In this document: positions 1 through 5,986 of the stretch, in pieces | Layout of the letters: every line of letters starts with the position of its first letter | How positions within the stretch are numbered: position 1 is the first letter of the stretch | Source: DATJMJ01 sp035503975 | Lineage (GTDB): Bacteria > Actinomycetota > Acidimicrobiia > Acidimicrobiales > Palsa-688 | Direction: 5' to 3' | NCBI GenBank assembly: GCA_035503975.1 | Contig: DATJST010000027.1 | Span: 1 to 10,158, forward strand | DNA length: 10,158 bases | Translations under genes and position numbers: made by a program | The notes under the pieces: generated by a model | Databases searched by the model: none | Seen by the model: the letters and a program-made list of their open reading frames with translations, nothing else | What the model was told of the DNA's origin: nothing

Positions 1-287
1 GACCGAGGGAACTGGTCGCGCTGGCGTCAGTCTGCCTAACAAAATGACTCCCGGAACCCCGGCACGCAACCAGAAAACTAAAAGAGGCGGCGTACTTTTC
101 CTCGGCCAGCAGCCCAACGGGACGCCGCCCTGCCCCAGGCCACGCCGCTGCCAGCCTCACCGGGACAGCACGCCGTGACCTCGCCGCCTAGACCCGGCAA
201 AGGGCCGGCAATGGCCCGTCGCTGCCACGCTCCGAAAGGTGGCTACAGCGGCGAGGGGCGCAGGGTCCCCGCGCGAGAGCGGGAAGG
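1..287. other. Non-coding region downstream of the minus-strand operon
   Basis: No open frame here looks like a real gene on either strand: the only sizeable one (minus, from 411 into this region) is out of frame with the decarboxylase and has an Arg/Pro/His-rich shadow composition. The stretch holds a candidate terminator (72-129, described separately) and short GC-rich hairpins, for example gggcc(202-206)/ggccc(213-217) and cccgc(268-272)/gcggg(279-283). I saw no tRNA or rRNA. Confidence 0.6.
72..129 (-). terminator. Candidate Rho-independent terminator of the minus operon
   Basis: An exact 8-bp inverted repeat, ggcggcgt at 86-93 and acgccgcc at 122-129, encloses 28 nt. Read on the minus strand, the 3' arm is followed at once by TCTTTTAGTTTTCT (85 to 72), a strong T-rich run for such GC-rich DNA. 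The loop is long, but it contains its own small pairing (cccgttggg on the minus strand), so the element may fold compactly. It lies about 160 nt past the decarboxylase stop at 288, as expected for the end of the minus operon. The plus strand has no T run after the stem, so the signal is directional. Confidence 0.5.
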
Positions 288-1721
288 CTAACCCAAAGCG
301 GCTGCGATGGCCTTTACCGAGCGCTCGACGTCGGCTTCGGTGGTGCTCCAGTTCGATACCGAGATGCGCATGAGGCGTTGGCCGTGCCAGGTGGTCGCCC
401 CCATCCAGCACTCGCCGCCACGCTGCAGGGCGTCGATGACCCTCTGAGTCGTGGAGTCGTCACCGCCGAAACGAACCAAGACCTGGTTGAGCACGACATC
501 GTTCACCACCTCGACGCCCTCCATTTCCTTTAGCCTCTCAGCGAACTGCAGAGCCAAGGCGCAGGTACGCTCGACGAGGTCGGCAACCCCGCGGCGGCCC
601 AACTGGCGCAGCGCCGCCCAGGTGGCGAACCCGCGGGCACGGCGCGACGACTCGGGCGCGAAGTCCGCCGGCACCCGCATTGGCGGCGGAGAGGTCCCGA
701 CCAGGTAGGCAGCCGTGAAGGTCATCGCCGCCACATGCGCCTCGGGGTGAGCGCAGAACACGTAGCCCGAGTCGTAAGGCACGTTCAGCCATTTGTGCCC
801 GTCGCAGGCCCAGGAATCGGCCCGTTCGAGCCCCTCGACAAGGTGGCGCCGGGCGGGGCTGGCCGCCGCCCAGAGCCCAAAGGCACCATCCACGTGCACC
901 CAGGCACCGTGCTCGTGAGCGGCCGTTATCCCGGCGACGAGGTCGTCACAGGCACCGCTGTTGACGTTCCCGGCCTGGAGGCAGACGATGGTCGGGCCTT
1001 CCGCTCGTTCCGCTCCGTCCCCCCCATCCGCTCCGTGCGCTCCGTCTGCAGCCTCTGCTCCCTCCGCCAGGGCGGCGCGAAGCGCTCCGATGTCGATCGC
1101 TCCGTTGCGGTCGCTGGCCACCGGCCGGACCGAGCCGGCGCCGAGGCCAAGCAAACGAAGGGCCCGGTCGATGGTGGCGTGGCGTTCCTCGCTGGCGACG
1201 ACACGGACGGCGGGACCGCCGGCCAAGCCGCGCTGTTCGACGTCCCAACCGGCCTTGGCAAGTACATAGTGGCGGGCGGCGGCGAGGCCCACGGTGTTCG
1301 CCGCCTGCCCCCCGGTCACGAAACCGAACGATGCGCCGGCCGGCAGCCCGAGAAGTTCTTTCAACCACTCCCCCGCCGCCTCCTCGGCCAGCGCCGCAGA
1401 CGGCGACGACAAGTGGTTGTAGGCCGGCTGGTCCCAGCCGGTGGCCAGGATGTCGGCAGCGGTCGCGGCGTCCAGGGCACCGCCCACAACGAAACCGAAG
1501 TAGCGAGGCCCAGTGGTGCTGACCAGGGCCGGTTCGGCGGCGGCAATGAGCGCGTCGACCACTTGGCGGGCAGGGGAGGGCTCCTCGGGCAGCGGCCCGC
1601 CAAAGGCGGCACGGGTGGCCTCGAGGTCGGCGTCAGGGAAGACCCGCGCCTCCCCAACATTTTCGCGGTAAGTCGCGACCTGGTTGGCGACGTGGTCGAG
1701 CAGCGAACGGAGCTGGGTCAC
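288..1721 (-). CDS. PLP-dependent decarboxylase, group II (fold-type I)
   Basis: A 477-aa enzyme of the pyridoxal-phosphate aspartate-aminotransferase superfamily, most like group II amino-acid decarboxylases. The signatures are in order. A phosphate-binding stretch TGGQAAN lies at residues 136-142. His181 in EERHATIDRAL is the usual ring-stacking His. Asp278 in HVDGAFG contacts the pyridine nitrogen, and Lys310 in DGHKWLNVPYD is the Schiff-base lysine. A C-terminal RISVSNW segment is typical of the family. Length fits the family (about 450-500 aa). The substrate cannot be read from sequence; Glu, aromatic or other amino acids are all possible. The GTG at 1721 is chosen because it lies 16 nt after the protease stop (TAA 1740-1738) and gives a family-like N terminus. 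The longer frame back to 1907 would overlap the protease by about 170 nt. No clear Shine-Dalgarno is visible, so translation may depend on coupling. One oddity is a Gly/Ala/Asp/Glu insert at residues 221-242. Confidence 0.88.
   Translation of the reverse strand: MTQLRSLLDHVANQVATYRENVGEARVFPDADLEATRAAFGGPLPEEPSPARQVVDALIAAAEPALVSTTGPRYFGFVVGGALDAATAADILATGWDQPAYNHLSSPSAALAEEAAGEWLKELLGLPAGASFGFVTGGQAANTVGLAAARHYVLAKAGWDVEQRGLAGGPAVRVVASEERHATIDRALRLLGLGAGSVRPVASDRNGAIDIGALRAALAEGAEAADGAHGADGGDGAERAEGPTIVCLQAGNVNSGACDDLVAGITAAHEHGAWVHVDGAFGLWAAASPARRHLVEGLERADSWACDGHKWLNVPYDSGYVFCAHPEAHVAAMTFTAAYLVGTSPPPMRVPADFAPESSRRARGFATWAALRQLGRRGVADLVERTCALALQFAERLKEMEGVEVVNDVVLNQVLVRFGGDDSTTQRVIDALQRGGECWMGATTWHGQRLMRISVSNWSTTEADVERSVKAIAAALG
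996..1061 (-). repeat. Low-complexity insert inside the decarboxylase
   Basis: Residues 221-242 of the decarboxylase are nearly all Gly, Ala, Asp and Glu. They sit between the conserved strand ending RAALAEG and the segment that begins PTIVCLQAGNVNSG. The DNA shows why: on the plus strand the octamer cgctccgt recurs at 1011, 1029 and 1038, with a variant cgctcgtt at 1002. Group II decarboxylases normally have only a short loop here, so this looks like a slippage-generated surface expansion that keeps the frame. Confidence 0.6.
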
Positions 1722-1737
1722 GAGCCCATACTGGCGC

Positions 1738-4173
1738 TTAATCGGCGACGGCGTCCGCCAATTCGGGCCCACCGTCGGGCTGGCCGGCCAGCTCCGCGAC
1801 GAGTTCGGGAGCCCAATCAACCGGGGCTGGCAGGGGGTTGACCGCCTTGGCCCGGGCCTGGTGGGCGAGCAGCACGCGCTCGTGGTAAGCACCGAAGACC
1901 TCAACAAATCCAGGCGCTTTGTAGACCCGGCCGTCGATACCCCGGCTCGGGCGGCCTTCGATCACCGCTTCGACGTCCTCACCGCTCAGCGTCCGCTGGC
2001 TCTCCAAGGCGTGGGTCACAGCGAAAATCTCGGCAATGTTCTCGGTGAGCAATTGGTCAGTGCGCTCCAAGAGGTCATGCAGGCGCCGTTCCACCCGCCG
2101 GCCGATCTCGCCCCGCATCGTGTCGCCTGCGCCGCCCAAAGGCCACGGGGTGCCGGGCCCCAAGCCGGCCGAGGAGGCGATCGTCGAGCCCATACCCCAG
2201 TAGGACTCCATCAGGCGGGCAATCGTGGTGGCGCTTTCGAGGTCGCCCGAAACGCCCGAGGACGAGTCACCCCCAAAGAACTGGCGCTCACCGGCGAGCG
2301 AGGCCAGGCTCACCATTACGTCGGCCTCGTACTCAGAGCGCCAGCTCGTGAAGCGGTCCTCGGGCTTGATGGACGACACCATGCCCAGGTAAGTGCCGCC
2401 CTTTTCGATTGTGGCCAAGTCGATCTCGAGGTGTTTGCGGGCGCGGTACGCAACGACGGCGTGGCAAGCCTCGTGGACTGCGACGGAGTGGCGCTCGCGC
2501 TCGACGTACTCGACATCGTCGGGCAGGCCGAGGTCCTTTGTGCGCTTGGCTTCGAGGACGTCGGCCCAGGTGATCCGCCCGTGGCCGTTGCGGATCGAGA
2601 CGATGAGCGCCTCGTTCACGAGGTCCTTGATGGTCGCGCCGGTCGCATAGGGGGTGATGGTGGCCAGCTTGTCGATGTCCGCCTCGCTGAGCTCGTGCCG
2701 GACGCGCCCGAAGTAGCCCTGGTAGGTGCGGACCCGCCCGGCCTTGCTCGGGTAACCGACGCGGTAGATGCGGTCGATGCGGCCGGGGCGCAAGAGGGCC
2801 TCGTCCAAGGCGTTGGGCATGTTCGTCGCCATCATGATGAGGATCCGGTACTTCGGCGGGGCCTTGGGCTTGAGCGCCAAGGCGCGGCGCACGACCCGGT
2901 TCATAAAGCCACGCGGCTTGCTGAGCCCCGAGATCTCGGTGAGCAGTGCCTGGAGCGTACCCATGCCACCGCCGCCCATGTTGGCCCCCATCACCATCCC
3001 GAGGTCGCGCCGGCGCCGGGGGCTTTCCGGGGCGCTTGACGGCTGGGGCGAGCGAGCCGCGCGCTGCTCGTTGATCAGCGCATTGACGGTGCTTTCCGAC
3101 AGGTAACAGCCACCGTGGCAGTCCCCGCTGGCCCACGGCGCAGGCTGCGCGCGGCCCGCCCCGCCGAGGCCGCCGGGACCGAATATGCCGCCCCCGGCCA
3201 GGGCGCCCCGGCTCCCGAGCGCGTCAGCCTCGTCGAAGAACACGATCACCCCGCCGTAGCGGATGGCGAGCTGGCGGAGCTTATGGAAGAGCCGCCGCAC
3301 CTTGAGCGGGCCTATCCCGACGAACATCTGGATGAAGGCGCCCGGGTCCACGAAGACGAACGGCTTGCCGGTCTCGCCTGCCACGGCCTCGGCCATCAAG
3401 GTTTTGCCGGTCCCGGGAGGGCCCCACAGCAGGAGCCCACCAGGCACGTAGCCGCCGCGTGCCTCGATCGACTCGGGATCCTCAAGGAAGACAATGCTCT
3501 CTTTGACCCGCGCCAGCACGGCGTCCTGGCCCCAGACGTGGCTGAAGCGGGTCTTGATGTCGTCGGGGAAGTACACCTCGACGCCCCCCCGGGACAAGAA
3601 CCAGTAGAGCGCCACGAACTGTAAGACGATGGCGCCGATGACAAACAAAAGGTAAGCGATATAGCCGAACACCGCGACCAAGTGCCCGGGCAGTGAGAAC
3701 AGGCCTTGCACGGGGTTTTCTTGCTGGGCCGCACCGGCTATGGCGGCCACCAGGCCGACCACGATGGCAACGGCGAGGATGCGCTTTACCCGGTACCGGG
3801 CCCAGTCGCTCACGTGCAGGGTGCGCCGCGAGAGCCCGCCGAAGACCACGTCCGACCAGAAGTGGTTCCAGCGCCCCCAGTGTTCGGCGAGCAGGTAGTG
3901 GCACTGGCGCAACAGCTCGGCGGCAAAAAGGACCTCGAGCCACCACTTGGAGTTCCAGGTGATGATCAGGCCGTTGCGCACGGACTCGAGCGGGTCGGAC
4001 AACGAGTACCAGAACAAGATGCCCCAGATGGCCGCGATCAGCACCAGGAGCCGCACGCGCACCCAGAACGGCCGGCCCCTTCTCACGTCGGCACGCAGCG
4101 CGGGCACCACCGTCGGTCCGCCCTGCGGGGCGCCCCCCGCGGCCGGCGCCCCGTTGTCTAGTTGCTCGTTCAT
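1738..4173 (-). CDS. FtsH-like membrane AAA+ zinc metalloprotease
   Basis: An 811-aa membrane protease of the FtsH/M41 type, which unfolds and degrades membrane or cytosolic proteins using ATP. Visible parts in order: a Pro/Gly-rich cytosolic N terminus; hydrophobic segments at about 41-57, 131-149 and 164-193, with a weaker one near 78-96; Walker A GPPGTGKT at 251-258; pore-loop MFVG with Phe284; Walker B with Asp314-Glu315; second region of homology with arginine fingers Arg462 and Arg465 in RPGRIDR; zinc site HEACH (His567, Glu568, His571); third ligand Asp644 in GDLESAT. All catalytic residues are present, so it should be active. It is longer than typical FtsH (about 610-760 aa). It lacks an obvious extracytoplasmic domain and carries about 80 extra residues, including CHGGC, between Walker B and Arg462. 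The ATG at 4173 shares its A with the TGA of the upstream lipoprotein gene; a TTG directly before it is a less likely start. It may be a second, divergent FtsH rather than the housekeeping copy, so no gene symbol is given. Confidence 0.92.
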   Translation of the reverse strand: MNEQLDNGAPAAGGAPQGGPTVVPALRADVRRGRPFWVRVRLLVLIAAIWGILFWYSLSDPLESVRNGLIITWNSKWWLEVLFAAELLRQCHYLLAEHWGRWNHFWSDVVFGGLSRRTLHVSDWARYRVKRILAVAIVVGLVAAIAGAAQQENPVQGLFSLPGHLVAVFGYIAYLLFVIGAIVLQFVALYWFLSRGGVEVYFPDDIKTRFSHVWGQDAVLARVKESIVFLEDPESIEARGGYVPGGLLLWGPPGTGKTLMAEAVAGETGKPFVFVDPGAFIQMFVGIGPLKVRRLFHKLRQLAIRYGGVIVFFDEADALGSRGALAGGGIFGPGGLGGAGRAQPAPWASGDCHGGCYLSESTVNALINEQRAARSPQPSSAPESPRRRRDLGMVMGANMGGGGMGTLQALLTEISGLSKPRGFMNRVVRRALALKPKAPPKYRILIMMATNMPNALDEALLRPGRIDRIYRVGYPSKAGRVRTYQGYFGRVRHELSEADIDKLATITPYATGATIKDLVNEALIVSIRNGHGRITWADVLEAKRTKDLGLPDDVEYVERERHSVAVHEACHAVVAYRARKHLEIDLATIEKGGTYLGMVSSIKPEDRFTSWRSEYEADVMVSLASLAGERQFFGGDSSSGVSGDLESATTIARLMESYWGMGSTIASSAGLGPGTPWPLGGAGDTMRGEIGRRVERRLHDLLERTDQLLTENIAEIFAVTHALESQRTLSGEDVEAVIEGRPSRGIDGRVYKAPGFVEVFGAYHERVLLAHQARAKAVNPLPAPVDWAPELVAELAGQPDGGPELADAVAD

Positions 4174-4808
4174 CAAGTCCCCTCATTTCCAACGTAAAAG
4201 CTATTGACCACGCGCCCGAGCGTGGAGCGGTACAGCTGGTAGCAGGTAGGTGAGCAGCCGACAATGAGCACCCACGCCTTGGTCGTCGGGTTGTTGACCC
4301 AAGTCGCCTGCTCGTAGTCGAAGGCGGTGTCGGGCCCGGTGCCGTACTCGAAGGAGACCAGCGAACCCCGCAGCCTTCCCCGCACCATTGCCTGAGGCTG
4401 GGAAAGTTGCTGGAACTCGGCGCCTTGTTCGGCGAGGCTGTCTATAGGTATGAGGACATTGCTCAACCCCTCCACCGACATTTGCAACTGTTGCCCGCTC
4501 GTCAGGCCCTGCGCCTCCACGATGGCCCAGGGGTAGGCGGACGGCGACCAGATGGCCGAGGGGTGCGGGCGCGGCCCCGCCACGGCTCCCTCGAAGTACT
4601 GCTCGGGGCTCGCGCTCATGGCGGAGAAGAACGAGTTCCCGGCCTCGACGGCGCGGGCGCCATAGACGTGCCAGCCCGAAGGCAGGCGGACGTAAAGCTG
4701 CTGCGCGTCACTGGCCAAAATGACCCCGTCCGAACAGGCACCCACGAGAGCACTGGCCGCGAGCACGCTCGCTGCCAAGGCAAAACAAGAGAGGCGTCCC
4801 CTGGCCAC
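4173..4808 (-). CDS. Small lipoprotein B, paired with the FtsH-like protease
   Basis: A 211-aa predicted lipoprotein: basic n-region, hydrophobic stretch at 7-22 and lipobox LVGAC with Cys25 as the lipid-modified residue. The mature part begins with a strand-like block containing LYVRLPSGWHVYG (38-50). It continues with AYPWA (91-95) and ends with TTKAWVLIVGC and a C-S-P-T-C pair (Cys185, Cys189) that could form a disulfide outside the cell. These blocks recur in the neighbouring gene at 4813-5502, so the two are diverged paralogues. The opening P-x-W block loosely resembles actinobacterial LpqN/PsbP-like lipoproteins, but I do not assign that family. The GTG start at 4808 lies 4 nt after the upstream stop, with AGAAGGG (4823-4817) 8 nt before it. 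The stop overlaps the protease start by 1 nt. Function unknown; partnership with the protease is inferred from context. Confidence 0.8.
   Translation of the reverse strand: MARGRLSCFALAASVLAASALVGACSDGVILASDAQQLYVRLPSGWHVYGARAVEAGNSFFSAMSASPEQYFEGAVAGPRPHPSAIWSPSAYPWAIVEAQGLTSGQQLQMSVEGLSNVLIPIDSLAEQGAEFQQLSQPQAMVRGRLRGSLVSFEYGTGPDTAFDYEQATWVNNPTTKAWVLIVGCSPTCYQLYRSTLGRVVNSFYVGNEGT
4178..4184 (-). promoter_or_regulatory. Shine-Dalgarno of the FtsH-like gene
   Basis: Read on the minus strand, GAGGGGA lies 4 nt before the ATG at 4173 and inside the last codons of lipoprotein B. It favours this ATG over longer starts. With the TGATG stop/start overlap it implies translational coupling of lipoprotein and protease. 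Confidence 0.65.
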
Positions 4809-4812
4809 CGCC

Positions 4813-5502
4813 TCAGCCCTTCTGACCGGTCACCGTAAAAGTGCTTACAATATGGTCGAAAATGTGACGGTTGGCCCGGAAGCAGGCGGGCGCGCAGCCC
4901 ACCGAAAGGACCCACGCCTTGGTTGTCGCACTGTTCATCACGGCCGCCTGCTCGAACGCCAGCGAGCCGGTAGGCGTGTCGATCTGGTAGCCGATCACGG
5001 TACCCCGCAGCGCTCCCTCACTAATCAGCCGGGCGGGGAAGAGCTCGGACTCATTGCCGACTTCCTCGTCCACCGGGAATAGCTGGTCCTCCAGGCCGTC
5101 CAGGGAGAGGGTCTGCTGGTCCGCCACGCCGAGGGCGTGGACCTCAGCGAGCGCCCACGGGTAGGCACCGGCCAGGTTGCTGAACCGGCCCCCGCTCACA
5201 GGGCTCGAGAGGCTTATGTAAACCGGGTATGTCTGTTCCTCGGCTGCCGCGGTTTGGAACTCCTGTTCGTTGACGAGCTGGAGGCGCTTCAGGGTGACGC
5301 TGGTGAAGGTGCGCCAAGTGTTCGGCACTTCGAAATAGAGCCCATGCTGCGCGCTGCCGACGTAGTTGGTCGACGGTGTGCAGCCCGCGAGGGCGCCCGC
5401 AAAGATGGCGGCCGCGACAAAAGTGACACTGCCGGCGGCAGCGCGGCGGCGACCGGCCGGGCGTTGTCCCGGTGCTGGCGCGGGCGTGAGGCTCACTTGC
5501 AC
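4813..5502 (-). CDS. Small lipoprotein A, paralogue of lipoprotein B
   Basis: A 229-aa predicted lipoprotein and first gene of the minus operon. A Pro/Arg-rich n-region is followed by a hydrophobic core at about 25-39 and lipobox LAGC with Cys41. The mature part shares ordered blocks with lipoprotein B: LYFEVPNTW (55-63), AYPWALAE (113-120), a DGLEDQLFPVD segment (135-145), TTKAWVLSVGC, and C-A-P-A-C (Cys203, Cys207). The order and spacing of these blocks support tandem duplication followed by strong divergence. The GTG at 5502 gives 229 aa. The GTG at 5496 is a good alternative, because AGGTG lies just before it, and gives 227 aa. No enzymatic motif is visible. It is probably an extracytoplasmic, membrane-tethered binding or partner protein; the function is unknown. 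Confidence 0.78.
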   Translation of the reverse strand: MQVSLTPAPAPGQRPAGRRRAAAGSVTFVAAAIFAGALAGCTPSTNYVGSAQHGLYFEVPNTWRTFTSVTLKRLQLVNEQEFQTAAAEEQTYPVYISLSSPVSGGRFSNLAGAYPWALAEVHALGVADQQTLSLDGLEDQLFPVDEEVGNESELFPARLISEGALRGTVIGYQIDTPTGSLAFEQAAVMNSATTKAWVLSVGCAPACFRANRHIFDHIVSTFTVTGQKG

Positions 5503-5610
5503 CTGAATGTTACGACCGGGCCTAGGCCCCTGGATGAGGACTGCCTAAGAACGCGCCCGCTGGAGTGCGCTCGTGCCCGCTCGCCGCCCCCCACATGCCA
5601 AACTGGGCTG
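5503..5610. promoter_or_regulatory. Divergent intergenic region with a 12-bp palindrome
   Basis: This 108-bp gap separates the minus operon (start 5502) from the plus gene at 5611, so promoters for both directions should lie here. The sequence gggcctaggccc at 5518-5529 is a perfect 12-bp palindrome, 16 nt from the lipoprotein A start, and could be a dimeric regulator site. No -35/-10 pair is convincing: TTGCAC (5497-5502) and TTGGCA (minus strand, about 5599) have no good -10 partner. Confidence 0.35.
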
Positions 5611-5976
5611 ATGGCTATGCGCGAAGACTGCCGGCACTTCCAGAGCAGGACATATTCGTCCGGCGAAGTGGCCCGGTTCTGCGTGCTCAACCTGGCGCCC
5701 GAGGAACCATGGAGGTGCCCGGCCAACTGCCCGCGCTACCAGCGCGACATCATTGACGGCACTTTCGTAGTGGGGAGCCTCAGCCGGCCGCGGGTGGAGG
5801 ACGAGCCGGACATGCCAGAGGGAGATGTCGCACAGCTTCTTGACGCAGCTGACCTAATCGTCACCGCGGCCGGGCCTGAGATCGTCGCCGAAGTCGAGCG
5901 AGACCGGCAGAACCGGCCATGGTGGAAGGTCTGGAAGCGCAGGGAAGACGGCGGCTTCAACCTGCGAGCGCACTGA
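5611..5976 (+). CDS. Small four-Cys hypothetical protein
   Basis: A 121-aa soluble protein with no signal peptide or membrane segment. The N-terminal 46 residues carry Cys7, Cys24, Cys36 and Cys40 (C-x16-C-x11-C-x3-C) among residues that look constrained: DCRHFQSRTY, then LAPEEPWRCPANCPRY. This spacing suits a small zinc- or iron-sulfur-binding fold, but I cannot name the family. The middle is acidic (EDEPDMPEGD), then comes an Ala/Val/Glu helix, and the C terminus is basic and Trp-rich (PWWKVWKRRED). The ATG at 5611 is chosen because the Cys block begins just after it; the ATG at 5617 is an equally possible start two codons later. The ribosome site is weak (gggctg). The stop is 10 nt before the next gene, so the two may be cotranscribed. 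It could act in metal or redox sensing, which is speculative. Confidence 0.72.
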   Translation: MAMREDCRHFQSRTYSSGEVARFCVLNLAPEEPWRCPANCPRYQRDIIDGTFVVGSLSRPRVEDEPDMPEGDVAQLLDAADLIVTAAGPEIVAEVERDRQNRPWWKVWKRREDGGFNLRAH

Positions 5977-5986
5977 GCCGGCCCGC

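Noticed and set aside
266..284. Hairpin just after the decarboxylase stop as a terminator
   Set aside because: The stem is only 5 bp and is not followed by a T run on the minus strand. The element at 72-129 is a better candidate.
1722..1907. N-terminal extension of the decarboxylase frame to a start at 1907
   Set aside because: It would overlap the protease gene by about 170 nt, its composition (Ser/Pro/Arg-rich) is that of a shadow frame, and family similarity begins only after the GTG at 1721.
735..3039. Long plus-strand open frames (735-1841 and 1684-3039) opposite the decarboxylase and protease
   Set aside because: They lie antisense to genes with complete catalytic motifs and show Gly/Arg/Pro/His-rich shadow composition. 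Such frames are common opposite GC-rich genes.
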